A stretch of 64,000 nt of DNA from Acephala macrosclerotiorum (Eukaryota; Ascomycota; Leotiomycetes; Helotiales; Mollisiaceae): positions 214,416 through 278,415 of the forward strand of contig MU119256.1 of assembly GCA_014904845.1 (NCBI GenBank), given 5' to 3'. The translations under genes were made by a program, and so were the position numbers. The notes beneath the pieces are model-generated. The model did not search any database and was not told the DNA's origin. It saw only the letters and a program-made list of their open reading frames with translations. Within the stretch, counting starts at the first letter, position 1, and every line of letters starts with the position of its first letter. Positions 45,982 through 58,101 of this stretch are shown piece by piece.

Positions 45982-47828
45982 ATGACAGCCGAAATCCACA
46001 AGTATGTTTAGATCTACTAGTATCATTCTCAAGCCTCATTTATGCTGAAACTGCTGTCAGCTCCGCGATTCTTTCCAACTACACAGACCATGGTGATCCA
46101 AACCTTCACTGCACAAGCGCGACCTTCAGCGACATAGCCATTTTCTACCTAGCCAACTATTTCGCGCACTGTGCTACCGTTAAGATGATGCCCGGCGAAA
46201 GCGCCATGTCTTCTTTCACAAATGCAGCCATGGCCTTGTTCTTTCCCACTTTTGGTATCATGAGAGCTGTATCCGCTATTGTCAGACATGCACGATTTAC
46301 CAGAAAGGACGAAATGTGGATCGCAACTAGGGCCGGGGCACTTTGTATGCTTGTGCGATCAAGGCATTGGAAGCCACGAGATGGTGATGTGGTTCGCCAG
46401 TGTAGGACAACAAGTAGCCAAGAGAGCGTCAGTTCATGGAATTATGAATTCTCGTCGCAAACGGCCGAGGATTCGGAGCTGCAAGATAGATCGGGATTGC
46501 TGGACAGATCGGGATTGCTGGACAGACCGGGATTGCTGGACAGACTTCCAATTGGGTCAATTCCCATGAGTGTGTGGGATCCCCGTTGGATGGCTGAACT
46601 CCTGCCAGTTGTTGGCTCGCAACGAATTTATCCTTCAAGGCGCAAAGTTCATGGCAAGATAATCATTCCAGAAGGCTATCGGCTTGTACACGTCCCAAGC
46701 GACGCTGAAGTTGTCCCACTAGCGAGAAATATCGACCCTCCTGCATTGCCATCTCAACAGTATGGCGCCTTGTTAGGCATCTCGAGCAATTATAATCTCC
46801 CAAAGGCAGCCATTGCAATTGTTCAGACGGTATATGCCGCCATCACTTTATATCGCTCGCGAGGCAACCAAATTGAAGTTTTTGGTTATGCAGCGTTCGG
46901 ATTGACTGTTACACCTTACATTGTTATGTCAATTGTCAATCTTTTTGCACAAATTGCGACACCCGATTATGACGCGTTATTTCTTGTTAAGTCAGATATC
47001 ATGGCTGAGGCGGAAGGGCGAGGCGGTGTTTTCGATGGTGCCATTGGCGAACTTGTTCACGAGCCGATAGCACAGCCTGATCCTCGATCATTCAGCGCAA
47101 TTATCCGCAAAGAGGGAAACTCTGATTCTTTTCAGCTAGAACCCTCAGTATGCTGCCTTGTTCCCGATTCTAAGGCTGGGTCAGGTGCAGTCAGTCCTCC
47201 TTTGAATGCAACCGCCACACCCATACGGAAGTTCTCTCCCTTCCGCCCTAAACAACAGAGTAATAAATACGAAGCTAGGGGATACACGGAATGGCTTTAT
47301 GTTCCCTCCTGTACTCCGTTTCGCCGGTCCTTTGCCGTTACTGATGGCACAGTACACGTGCCTCAGGACTCACGGAAGTACACGAGCGAAGATCTTGATG
47401 ACGACAAGGCAGATAAAGGATACTGGGAAGATGAATCGATTCCTGAGCGCCGATATTGGCTTCTCTTTCGCGTCTTGATTCCGCTTGGCATATCTCTGGT
47501 CTCCATCCTCGTGGACGGTATCCTTTCCGGCTTTCGACAGGGTGAGAGCACAAAAGCGCAGAGAGGATGGATAATGAGTTGGTTGATTGTAGGTATGGCT
47601 CTAGCGCCAGTAGGCAGCTTGTATGGAACGATGTTGACGGATTTCTGGACGGAGGAATGGTCTAAGGAAAAGGAAAAGAACGGCGTGGGAGTGGCTCTTT
47701 ATACTATTATTCTTGGCATGTTAGGCGTATTGTCAATGACTGGTATTTTATTTGCGCCGGCTATTGGAGGTTTGGTAGTTGTAGGGGAGATGATTAAACA
47801 ATATGGATACTGTACTATATTAAAATAA
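45982..47828 (+). CDS. multi-pass membrane protein of unknown function
   Basis: Exon 1 is only 20 bases (45982-46001, MTAEIH), followed by a 59-base intron (gtatgt...gctgtcag) and exon 2 at 46061-47828, together about 595 residues. A start at 46185 would drop the conserved-looking TFSDIAIFYLANYFAHCATV region, which reads straight into MMPGESAMSSF. Membrane segments: near residues 33-48, 65-85, 240-255, 265-285, then three or four near the C-terminus (WLLFRVLIPLGISLVSILVD, WIMSWLIVGMALAPVGSLYG, LYTIILGMLGVLSMTGILF). The long loop between is hydrophilic. Lacks a known domain, but the start and helix pattern recur in fungal proteins of unknown role. Residues near 170-190 come from an 18-base tandem repeat. 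Confidence 0.7.
46485..46544 (+). repeat. 18-base tandem repeat inside a coding region
   Basis: Three units (46485-46502, 46503-46520, 46521-46538) of gatagatcgggattgctg type with one or two differences, plus a partial fourth. They encode DRSGLL, DRSGLL, DRPGLL, DR. Length is a multiple of three, so copy number can change without breaking the frame. Confidence 0.95.
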
Positions 47829-48476
47829 ATTAAATCGATTAAAAAAAATTTTAAATTTTTTTTTAACGATTAACGTTTTTAAAAAATTATTAATTAAAGT
47901 AATTTAGTAATAATGCGGCAACGCTCGACTTCCAATTTTAAAAAAGTATTTGTAATTGATATATTTCGTAGTAAAACTTTTTACAAATTAAAATCGTAGA
48001 GTAAAGCATGGCTGATTTTTGTGGCTTGGCTTACAAACGATGCGCAGAATATTAAGAATATAACGATGGCTTATGCATTCCCGCATCAATTCTAATAACT
48101 ATTGATAGTTCCTGCACTTCTCACGACGAACAGAGGACAATCGGCTTGCATATCATCCCATCGAATCCACTGTAAAGAAAGATAACAAAAGAGCGTTAGT
48201 ACATAGCCTAAACACAAGATGACTAAATAAGATTATATATCATCGGACTAGCCCATTATTCCGTGACATTTACTAATTTCGAAGACAAGTAAAATGGTTG
48301 CTGATCCAATATTACATAAGCGCGGTGCTTGGGTCGCAACGTATTCGGTCAATCAATTGCTTTCCGGGAGTTCCACTACAGATGCAAGACTCTTTCCGCG
48401 ACAAGAGCAAGTGCAAACTGTTTTCCTCTCTTCGTCCTCTTTGACTGGTTTTTTGCAGATAGTTGGGGGGCAGTTC
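47829..48476. other. AT-rich patch and spacer
   Basis: 47824-48010 is AT-rich and begins right at the stop codon of the membrane-protein gene (atattaaaataaatta), with a few poly-T runs and RIP-like composition. The rest to 48476 is the 3' flank of the minus-strand gene; a small plus frame at 48294-48556 overlaps it in part and has no features. Confidence 0.5.
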
Positions 48477-49622
48477 TCATGCTTGTAAAGCTGAAGACGC
48501 CAAAAAAAATAGCAGCTTCCGTGACTCGTGGTATAGCGCTTTCTCGTCAGGTTTAGGTGGCGATGCCTTTGGGTTGCAAACCCTTCTTCCGCAATAACTC
48601 GTGCAAACTGGAAGCTCCAACTCTTCGTACCACACTCGGAAGCACTCCCATCCCTGTTCCCATCCCGGGCAGGTGAGGTTATCCAGTAGCAGATACACAA
48701 AAGGGCACAGGATCGCAAAAACCACAAAAATAATAAGAACGGTCCGGCTATCCGGTTCTCCAGTATCTGCGTCAATATTGCCCGTCATAATACACCCAAG
48801 ATATACGGCGAGACCAATGACATACAGGAACAACGATAGGTCGAAGAACATCGTAGTGCCTGAGAGCAGTAAAACTACCGCAAGTCGGGGTTTCGCGGGG
48901 TTTTCTTCGCTTCCGTCATGGAGAAGCTTCTTCCATGCCCAGCCATCCTCCTCCTCGGCAAATAAAAGGTTATCGATGAACCGTTGGTGTTTGCAAGAGA
49001 ACATGACTGCTAGGAACGCCGAAAGCGTACTAGAGTACCACAAAATGCGAGTCAGCCAGCTCACCTTGGTGGCGACGGGAAAAAGCAGAGAGGTGATCGC
49101 TATCAGGGCAACGATAGTGCTCTAGATAATGTGAGTACAAGGCGCAATTCCCTGTCCAGTGTATTCTACTCACCCCTACAGACCCTATAGCAACATTCTT
49201 GTTTTGCACTTTCCAGAGTTTTTCCCGAAGCACCTTATCGCTGTGGAGAACTCTCAAAATGGTGTAGAACTGGTGGCCGATACCCATCCAAAAGAAGAAC
49301 AGGATAGCCTTCCGTTTGTACATGCTCCGTATGAGGAAAATGAAGTCCATGTCGAAGTAGACCATGATGGAATTGGACTTGGAAGAGACTAATTGCTTGG
49401 CTGAGAGCTCGACTTAGAAGAGAGTACATTATAGCCTGGGGGAAATGATGGAGACAGGTTCTGCAATCCCGTCGGTCTCATGGAGAAGAGGCTCGCCCAA
49501 TTATACGATTTTTACTTACCATTTCTCGAACGCTCTACAAGGATCTCAGGCTTCGGGTAGCGACAAGAGCGATCCCTTATAGGACTACAGAGGCCAATCA
49601 CGAATACGGTGGCATAAGTCAT
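48477..49622 (-). CDS. multi-pass membrane protein of unknown function, 5' end uncertain
   Basis: Exons by phase: 49622-49520, 49388-49174, 49121-48477 (introns 131 and 52 bases), about 320 residues. Start MTYATVFVIGLCSPIRD is the first ATG of the open frame; the frame stays open up to 49688, so an earlier exon is possible. Membrane segments: residues 1-12 region, AILFFFWMGIGHQFYTIL, STIVALIAITSLLFPVATKV, FDLSLFLYVIGLAVYLGCIM and VLIIFVVFAILCPFVYLLL. Between them lies a soluble loop with HDGSEENPAKPR. A Cys-rich segment follows (CPGWEQGWEC, CTSYCGRRVC). The spacing resembles small fungal membrane proteins of unknown function. It lies back to back with no obvious partner. Confidence 0.6.
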
Positions 49623-51028
49623 TGCGCATATACTGGAAACATTTAGCAAAATTGAGGCTCTTCGAAGTCGTTTGGCACTTATTCCATGTTAAGAGTCTCG
49701 GAATGGCCGTCTACCCCTCTCTGATCGGGCCGTAATCTCCCACGTAGCGGATTCCCTTCTGGATCATTGGACGTTTCGTTTCTGCGGGTGCGGTGGCTTG
49801 TTCTTGTCACCTGCATTCAGCTCGGCAACAGCTGAGAAACCAACTTGCAGTGCAGATCTTAACCCTTTTGCCAATGAAATGTTAATTGCTAGGCTAATGT
49901 TGGGACTGCGCAAAGTTGAGCTTCTAGCTTGCTAATCGATAAGGGTCACCGCTTCGGACCAAAGGTGAGGGCGTCTGCGTAAGAAGCAAAAATCATACAA
50001 CCTTCCAAATCCTTTGCAGCACACAATACGCCTCGGAATCCTGATCGCCCCGCTTATGCTTTAACAATTACCCCTTTCCCAAAAATAAAAGAAGAAAAAA
50101 ACCCCAACAATACGCCGCACAATCCTGACGCCCAGTCCTCGCCTAGCCTATGCATTTACCAGCGACTCCTCCAAATAGCTGATCGCCTTTGTTAAACGCA
50201 TCCATACATGAATCAGCGGATGAATTAGGGAGCCGGAAACTCTCCAACCTAACATGCTCGCGGAGGAGCCTCAAGTATACTTCTATCCATTTAACGTTCA
50301 CGAATTTTTGGCGACTTGCGAATCGCAGTAGGCCTTGGAATACGCTAATAGCGTTTAACAACGTCATATTTACAATCGATACTTCCCTATTCTTACTGCC
50401 GCCTATCCGAGCCTCGGCTATTTCTTATATTCTTTGAGTTTTAGCTCTATCTTTTTGATGCGATCGATTGCAAATAGCCTTATCTCAACATGTCCGGGGG
50501 CTCCCGCTCGAGCCCTGTTAATGGTAAATACTAGGCAACCACTTTAATCGGTGCAGCTATAACTCCATCGAAGTCGATCACGCCAATGATTTCGAAATTT
50601 CTCGACCTGGTACCCCAGCTCAGGGGCTTGAAAAGTACGAAGTACAGGCCCTTTTACAGCCTTTCATGATGCATTTGAGTCGCAATCAATGCCTTGGTAT
50701 AGACTAGCGTATTTCCATCGTTAAAGCTTTACCAGTTTATTAAATTTTAGTCAGAAAGTACGCTACTTGCGCAGCTCAAGTTGTGGTAGTCCAAAGTAAA
50801 AAGCTAGAGACTCGCCTACGCATCATGTTTTATCGACCCCACCCCCTTCGATGCCTTTAGATCCTCTCCAAAGTAGTATCTTATCCAAAAATGAAGAAAG
50901 AATCAAGATAAACCAAGAGCTTGTAATTGCGTACTATATCAGGACCATTGATCTTGGAGTTGTGGTTCTTCTTTGATATTTGAGCGGTGGCAGTAGTGTA
51001 TGTTGGGGTCACTGGGGCTACAGGTCCG

Positions 51029-51120
51029 AAAATGTTGTCAACGCCTTGAATGGGTGGATCACAAGCTTCCAGGTTCAGTTCTCCGCTGCACGTTCCAGCT
51101 TTAGGCGGGTGGGATGAATT
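51029..51120 (+). repeat. diverged direct repeat, copy 1
   Basis: gttgtcaacgccttgaatgg...cacaagcttcc...cagctttaggcgggtgggatgaatt. Matches copy 2 (51222-51382) at both ends; copy 2 has about 70-100 extra bases in the middle. Confidence 0.6.
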
Positions 51121-51221
51121 GCGATGGAGGTGCGTGGGAATTTAATGGCTGTCAGAGGTTGGAAAGTGTGAAAATGTGAGATTTGAGGCTGACAAAGGGA
51201 CCCGAGCGTTGGACGGGGGTG

Positions 51222-51382
51222 CTGTTAACGCCCTGAAAGAGTGGAACACAAGCTTTTCCCCGCTCGAGACAGGCGTTCAATTTGGGTTTGCATATGCAGC
51301 AACAACCAGAAATAGGAAGTTGGCCAGGCTGTTTGAGGCTCTATGCGCTGGTCGATTCAGCTTTAGACGAGTGGAATGAATC
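51222..51382 (+). repeat. diverged direct repeat, copy 2
   Basis: gctgttaacgccctgaaaga...cacaagctttt...cagctttagacgagtggaatgaatc, homologous to 51029-51120 with an inserted middle segment. Function not apparent. Confidence 0.6.
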
Positions 51383-51596
51383 ACTTTATACACCCTAATT
51401 CTAGAACGCAGGCTGCGTAGATCTGCTTTGCGTTCTTTACTGAGAACCGCTAGAGAAACCCAAGCGTCGCGAGACACGATTTTTCAATTTAAACATACTT
51501 TTTAGCTCAGCAATCAACTGCGAACATCTCAACCATTCCTCGCCTCCCACTCGTCTCCAATTTCGCCCTCATTGGTGTCTCGGTACTTCTCGTGTT

Positions 51597-52342
51597 ATGG
51601 ATTCTGATACCGCGCACGAATACAAAGCGAGTCAGTTGCAGCCTCGAGCCCATTTGATCATCGCTAATATATACTCAAAGGCTGAGGCTCTCTTCGAGCA
51701 AACTCACGATTGTGGTGGTGGTCGTCCGCTTCTGTACAAGTGGCCACTGGCAATTGATTTGGTCCTGGATGCGTTTCGCAATATTAAAGAAAAACGAATT
51801 CTGCAATGGTTCCTTGAACTTTTCGAGCAAACAGGCCCGACTTTCGAGCAGAAGATTCTTGGTTCCACGAGCATCGACACGATCGATCCTAATCTAGAAT
51901 CCATCTTGTCTACCAATTTCTCGAGTAAGATGTTTGAAGCCACGTGAAAAGACGCGGAAGCGCGAGCGTTGACCAATTGATCATTGACTGACATACTATG
52001 GCAGCTTATGGTTTAGGTGCACGCCGACCCACCTTCGCTCCTCTTCTGGGAGATGGAATATTTACACAAGATGCCGCAGTATGGAAGCACTCTCGTGATA
52101 TGCTATGGCCTTTATTTTCACTCAATCGAGCAAATATCTTCACTCAGATAAAAACGCATACAGAGCACTTGGTGAACTGCATACTGACTGACGAATTGAT
52201 TGATCTGCAACTTCTTTTTTTCCGATTCACATTCGACACCATCCGAGCAATCTCCTCATCAGGGGGTGCATTGCTTTTCACGTTTGGTTTGAGTTGTGAA
52301 CTATGTTTGCCTACTTCTGCTTGCAGAACTTGGATTGCTTAG
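51597..52342 (+). pseudogene. cytochrome P450 fragment (CYP52-like N-terminal part)
   Basis: Exons 51597-51924 and 52005-52342 (80-base intron gtaaga...tggcag). The visible part matches the N-terminal third of CYP52-type P450s: PLLYKWPLAIDLVLDAF, GPTFEQKILGSTSIDTIDP, LESILSTNF, YGLGARRPTFAPLLGDGIFT, AAVWKHSRDMLWPLF, DLQLLFFRFTFDTIRA. At about 52260 the similarity ends (SSGGALLF...) and the frame stops. There is no membrane anchor before residue 30, and no I-helix AGxDT, ExxR or heme-binding Cys motif anywhere downstream to 53460. It is therefore a fragment cut at both ends, not a working enzyme. CYP52 enzymes hydroxylate alkanes and fatty acids. A short flanking frame (52361-52583) is not P450. 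Confidence 0.75.
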
Positions 52343-53459
52343 AATTTCAATAATCACTTCTCAGTACTTGACGACACCCTTGGACGCCGATGTTGAGATT
52401 TCCTCCAAAGCGTTTCGAGAAATCCTCCAAGAAGTGATCGACTGTCGAGACAAGGTGTCACAAAGCCACAAGATGACTTTCAATGTCAAGATGTCGATCC
52501 TAATCCATATCAGCAATTCAGCATCCATCACGGTAATGATCATGCTTCGTCTACCACCGAAAAAGAAGGGAGCGGAGCTTTAGATCAGCAAGAACCGCTA
52601 TCTCATCAAGGTCGCTCAAAAAATGTCGTCGATCCTCAAGTTCAAGTGTTTCAGCGGGACCACCTTCTGCCTCGCCTCCCAACAACCAGGCCGATCCATC
52701 AAGCCCATTTCCAATTGTCCCAGGTCAGAATCGGGTGCCAATCACCATCCATTATCCCATGATAGACGGGGATAGATAATGTCCACTAGACCTGGGATCG
52801 TTGGGAAGGCTAAGAGGACTTGGGTATCACCGCCACGGAAGATCGCTCGGCTTGGGACAATTTCCTGACTGACAGGTGCAGGATATCATCAAGGCCTAGG
52901 ACTAGGTCGTCGAGAAGGTGAAAGACAGCTGAATGAAGTGCATCACCTCGGCCTTGCGGAGTCGACTACCTCGAGAAGATCGAGGACCTTATATGCGGTC
53001 GAAGGTGGGGTTCGATTCCGCCACAAGGCACTCAAATGTGCAACCATTGCGGAGAAGAGAAAAGAGGAAAACGCAGCGAGCATTGCTTCTGAGGATGATT
53101 TTATCATTAGTATGTACAATCTTGCCGAAACTTTCCAATCTCTGTATGTATTTGTCCCTTGAAGTCCAAAACTTTTCAACTTATGCATCGTGAGTCGTTC
53201 CCGTTCTTTAGACATTCACAAGTGTTGGTCATGATGTGACGAGATCTTTTAGATCTTCTTATTTTCGATCTCGGTGTTGTGAAATCCGTTGGAGATGTAA
53301 GATCTTACGTCGGGCTTGAAGTCTAAGATGGGTATCCCGCTTCTCGATCTCGACGAGGAGACTCGCCCTCCGTTCTTCCACTTCTCTCATCCAATCCATC
53401 CAATGTCTCTCCAGGTCTTCATCATCCAAATTCATCTCATTTTATATCGCCTCCCCACC
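52343..53459. other. disturbed stretch after the P450 fragment
   Basis: Some coding-like text without a start or context: VDCRDKVSQSHKMTFNVKMS near 52400-52520, and a frame near 52938-53162 with VEGGVRFRHKALKCATIAEK. None can be assigned. A ggttcgattcc box near 53007 is not part of a tRNA. Confidence 0.4.
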
Positions 53460-54928
53460 TCAACGATTGAACCTTCCCTCCATCTCCTCCGTAAACCCTC
53501 CTTGGTCGTGATCCTCATCTTTGCCAGGCCAAAGAATCTGCTTCTTGAGTACCGCTCTAACATGCATCGTCGCACAACCCATCCAAACCACCACCAAAAT
53601 AATCGTCATCGCACTCCCAATCCAAAGGATCCCTGGACTCATAAGTGCCGTCCCAATTTCGATCGTAATAATCGTGAACCCCACATTCGGAAACACGAAC
53701 GCCCACCAAACAAGATGAAAAGTCATCCCCTCCTTCGAAAAATAAGCACCATTGATGACCGACACGAGCGCTATGGAGAAGAACCAGAAAGCTGTGGCCC
53801 AGAGGAAGAGAGCGACAGATAAGGCGATGATCCGGAAGATGTCGGCGATGATGGAGGGGTTGGAGATGTATGAGATGGTGGAGTATGAGGGAAAGATGCG
53901 CGCGAGGTGTTCGGACATTCCTAGCAGTGCTAGGCCGGTGAAGGAGGGTGGACCGACGGCGATGAACATGCCGGGCCTAGTGTTTGGAGAGGGAAGACCG
54001 GCTGTCATTAATCGACGGAGGTAGGGGCCGTACATAAATGTTGCCATAAGCATGCCGAGACCTTGGAAAGTGATGCCGGCGATGAGGATTGGGTACGCTG
54101 CTCCCACGGGTTGGGATCCGCCCATCAGAGACGCCAATGTGCCAGTCAGCATGATTGGAAAGACAGGTAGGATCCATTGAGGTGTCATCGATTGGATAGT
54201 GAGGGGTTTGCCGGTGAAGAGGAAGAAGTACTGTGCGACTGCTATCATGAATGTGAGGGCGGCGTAGATCCAAAAGAGGACTCTGACTGTGACGGTGAGC
54301 CAGTATCCGCAATGCGGGACGCCATATTCTTGAATATTGGAGATGATATTGGAAACCGAGATCCAAAAAGTCGGAAAGAACAAAGACTCAGTAGGATGAG
54401 TTATGCATTTCGCTAGCGACTTGGGAAAGAGGACGAAACGAGTCGTGATTGCGGTGCAGAACAGGACGAAAAGAACGACGGTCAGAATGAAGAATATATC
54501 GCCAATGGCTTCAAGTCCATGAAATCGATGCGGTGTTCGAGCTAGGACCAAGGCAATTCCTCCTGTAGACATTGTACTTGTGAACCAAGCGAGTGTGAAG
54601 TGGTGTATCCGGTCTCGAAGTGTGAGGTCGCCATGAAGCGTTGCTTTGCTCATCCGAAGAGTCCCTCTCTGTCCCTCCAACGAATTGGTAGAGTATCTCC
54701 TTCTTTGTCCCCTATTCCGCGAACTGAGAGCTGATTGGCTTGTGCGAGTTCGGCCCAGGGGCGCTTCTGGCGGTGGATCCGGCATTGAGTTTGATGTGGT
54801 GCTTCCGGTGTCCTTAGACAGGCCGGGAAGGTGAATTCCTTTCAGAATTTGCAGAACCTAGAATGTTAATCAGGAATTTGAGGCATAGCAAAGGAAAGAA
54901 GAGGAGTAGCAACCGGCTTTTCGGACAT
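53460..54928 (-). CDS. TDT-family dicarboxylate/sulfite transporter (Mae1-like)
   Basis: The main frame 54857-53460 contains 441 residues from MPDPPPEAPLG, but the frame is open upstream to a TAG acceptor at 54858. A short first exon (54928-54914, MSEKP) with donor gttgct joins in phase, giving about 470 residues; this 5' exon is inference. The core from about residue 60 of the long frame has the TDT (voltage-dependent anion channel superfamily) pattern: LRDRIHHFTLAWFTSTMSTGG, about ten membrane helices, IMLTGTLASLMGGSQP, GLGMLMATFMYG, PGMFIAVGPPSFTGLALLGM, WWAFVFPNVGFTI. It likely moves malate or other dicarboxylates, or sulfite, across the plasma membrane with protons. The N-terminal 55 residues are basic and probably cytosolic. 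Confidence 0.85.
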
Positions 54929-56961
54929 CGTTAATAGTTTAAAAGATGTCATCAGTGGTTGACGCCAGCGAGGCGGAGAAAAGGACGATGAGAGTTGGGC
55001 TGGCGCTAGGCGCGAAAGATTGTGGACGGAAGAGATTTTAGCTTCAAGGTACAAGCGCAAGGCTGACAAGGCTAGAATAATTCAAGTTCGGCTTTTGATT
55101 TAGAGAAGTCCCCGTATATAACCATATAGATATATCGCGTTGGAGATGTTCGATTGAAATGCCAGCTCAGCAGCAGAAACGTGGAAATTTGTACGGTCGT
55201 CGGCAGCTCACCGGCGTCTCTTATCTCGCATGAGCGCCCAACCTTGCGCATCATGTCATCTCATACCTGTGGCATCTCCACCAAAGACATGAGATGAAAT
55301 TTTTGAGAAAGTTGACGAAGGCGAAGGAAGTTTCCACGCTGAAGAAATATGAGACTTTACGAGCCAAGCCACAGCGATGAGCCTCTAATTCTGGAACATC
55401 ACCTGACTTTGCTCCTGATATTAGTGACTCAGGTTGCCAAAGGAGAGTTCGCGAAGTCCCGGCCCGGGTTTTCGCGATACTATCTGGATATTGAAGCCCA
55501 CGCTTCTTTCTTACGATGGAATTGTGCATTCGTTTGACTTGCATTTTGATCACGTTTGTACGCACCTTTTGTTGCAAGTCTTCGAGAAGTTCGTGCATAA
55601 AGTTGCATCACGTGTAGAATTCTCATGCAGCCCCCATCATTGGCCACTTCGCTGTGTTGCACGTCGCAACCCAGCAATATGACCCAGGAAATTGGTTCAC
55701 GGGAGACATACTAGATTCTGTTTGGCTAGACATATCTATTTCAGGAGTGCTGCCAAGGCTTTGTTGCATGTCTGAGTCAAGAGTGAAAAATTGACGCCCT
55801 CAGACTCCTGAGAAGATTTGCTGGCGGTATTTCTTGGGAATATTTGAGTATGGGATTTGGGGAAGAGCTTTTGCACAATTACTTTCACGAACTTAGTTGG
55901 AAAGCCAAGGTCGGAGAAACGAAGTCATGCTGTAGAATTACTCTATTCTTTTAATTCCCTCCAAAGAATTTCATTCTGTATTGGATTCTGCTTGTTCAGC
56001 GTCTCCTTCCTTATCACCATCCTCATCCTGCCTGGTTTGTGCCTCAGAAAAGGGAGGCACCCATTTGCTGCACAGCGCAAGAATCCTTTGAACCAGACCC
56101 TTGGGTTCCTCTCGTATAGCCCTCCAATCCATCTCCCTGTTTTCGTACAAATTAGGACTTATTACACATCGTATGCATCTCTCAGAACCACTTGGTCGAG
56201 ATACATCGCGTCCCATGTTCGCCAAATCCAGCCTTCCCTTCTCATTCCTCCATCCGCATTAAGCCTCTGTTGCGTATCTACGAAATTCTCAGAAGCATTA
56301 GTATTTGCAACCCATCCAATCACACGGCCGTGCGTATGGTTTGTTGCATGTCGATAAAAGCAAATTGACAATTGTTTCTCTGAATTTGTCAACGTCCAAT
56401 GGTGAAGGCAGGATGGGGTGGGGGTCACGTTTCCTTTCGACTCCAAGGTTGAATGATTGGCTGAGGGCGGTTTGTTGCAAGTCGCATTCTGCACCATGAT
56501 CCTCGTTGACTGAGATTCTCGTTCCCTGAGGTCGTCGAGATTCGCGCTCACTGCGATTCTCCTTCATCACAATCTGACTTGACCCATAGTCTGTGTCCGA
56601 AATAAGCGCTTACCTGACCCTTTGCTCATAGTACTCTCAGACCACCGCAATTTTCGTTCGCCAATAGTAGCAGCTTTTATGGTCGTGGATGGTTTCTTGT
56701 CCCTCCTCAGTATTTTGGTTCACTCTCCGCTTATAGCATCATTTATTCGCACGCATTCAGAGATCTCGTGAAATAGATCCCGTTTGTTTCATTTCAAATT
56801 CTGATGAAGGGGGAACAGCTTCATGAATTCAGTGCCTGAGAATGACAGTCCTTAAAAAATCTGAAATTATAATCTTCATAAACGACCGCGAGCACGTGAG
56901 ACACGAAGTTTTTCTTTTCCATGCATTCATCCTCGCACCTCCACCACTCTTCCCTCGTTCT
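54929..56961. other. intergenic, no gene recognised
   Basis: About 2 kb with several 60-165 codon frames on both strands (for example 55857-56357 plus and 56162-56551 minus). They overlap each other and lack domain, signal or splice support. The left part is the transporter promoter. Confidence 0.45.
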
Positions 56962-58101
56962 TCAATGCACCCCTTCAACATCAACAATCTTCAAAATTGC
57001 CTTTCCAAAGTTCTCTCCCTTCAGCATCCCCACCAATCCTTCAGCAGCATTATCAATACCCTCTGTGACACTCAGCTTGACCTGCAGCTCTCCATCCTTG
57101 ATCCACTTCGCAACATTCTTCTGATGCTCACCAAAATACTTCGGTCCCATATCCTCATCAAAGACAATGAAGCCTCTGATCACAAGTCTCTTGCTTACCA
57201 CCAACGGCATATTCTTGATGCCGTAGGTATCTTCTGGCTTCTTGCTTGTTTGGGAGATGCTGCCACAGGAAACTGTTTCTGGTAAGAAAATCAAGTTGAT
57301 GACGGTAGGGGGAAGAGAGCTCACCAATCCTTCCCCTCACATTCAGCGCCCCCAAGGCCGCATCCAACTGCTCACCACCAACATTATCATAATAAACATC
57401 AATCCCCTCCTTCCCCAACTCCCCCAGAATCCTTTTCAACGCCTCCGCCGGCTTCTCCGTCTTATAATTGAAGCCCTTATCAAATCCCAACTCCTCCGTA
57501 ATAAACTTCAACTTCTCATCAGACCCAACACTCCCGATAACACCCAGTCCCTCTCTTTTCGCCAACTGTCCAACCAATTGTCCTACCGCTCCAGAAGCTG
57601 CGGAGATGAAGATTGTTTCGCCTTTCTTCGGCTTCCCAATCTCATAAAAACTCGAATAAGCAGTCAAACCACTCATCCCCAACGGCCCCAAAAAAACCAT
57701 CGGATCTAACCCCAACGGATTCTCAAGAACATCATACCCCCTCTCTTTCTCCGGCAGTGCTGTTCTTTCCTTATCAACAACCATATACTCAGCGAAATTC
57801 GCATACCCGAGAACGACGTCGCCTTTCTTGAAACGAGGGGAATCTGAAGATACAACAGTGGAGATGGCGAAGTTGTAGAGGGGTTCGCCGATTTGGAAGC
57901 CGTTGATGTAGCCGGATCCAGCCGGCCGCATGCGGCCACGGAGATAAGGGTCGTAGGATACGTAGTTGACCTTGGTGATCATTCCTCCTGGTGGTGGTGG
58001 AGCACTGGGATCGAAGTCCGAAGCAGTGACTTTGAGATCCTCGCCGGGAATGGGAAAGAGGGTGGGGTGGGAGGTGAAGATGGTTGTTTGTTTTGGACCA
58101 T
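56962..58101 (-). CDS. NADP-dependent MDR-family oxidoreductase (zinc-independent)
   Basis: Two exons join at 57325/57272 (52-base intron gtgagc...aacag). The frame contains VSYDPYLRGRMRP, FISAASGAVGQLVGQLAKREG (cofactor loop), DKGFNYKTEKPAEAL and VYYDNVGGEQLDAALG. Built over the splice comes GRIVSCGSISQ, followed by KRLVIRGFIV and FGKAILKI at the C-terminus. These are marks of the leukotriene B4 12-hydroxydehydrogenase/2-alkenal reductase branch of MDR, which saves no catalytic zinc. It reduces alpha,beta-unsaturated carbonyls with NADPH. The start is troubled: the best ATG (58101, cacaATGGtcc, MVQNK) is one base out of frame with the continuation TIFTSHPTLFPIPGEDL. An alternative is an unfound upstream exon. 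About 350 residues in all. Confidence 0.8.

Larger units (their letters stand above)
49623..51596. other. gene-poor stretch with a diverged direct repeat
   Basis: Almost 2 kb with no supported gene. Composition is normal. The frames at 50143-50437 and 51176-51379 are short and featureless. Two related blocks, 51029-51120 and 51222-51382, are described separately. The 3' end includes the upstream region of the P450 fragment. Confidence 0.45.

Noticed and set aside
53000..53030. ggttcgattcc as a tRNA B box
   Set aside because: No A box or foldable acceptor stem in the 50-90 bases around it.
55857..56357. 166-codon frame in the long intergenic stretch
   Set aside because: Hydrophobic start may be chance; no homology recognised and equal-length frames exist on the opposite strand.
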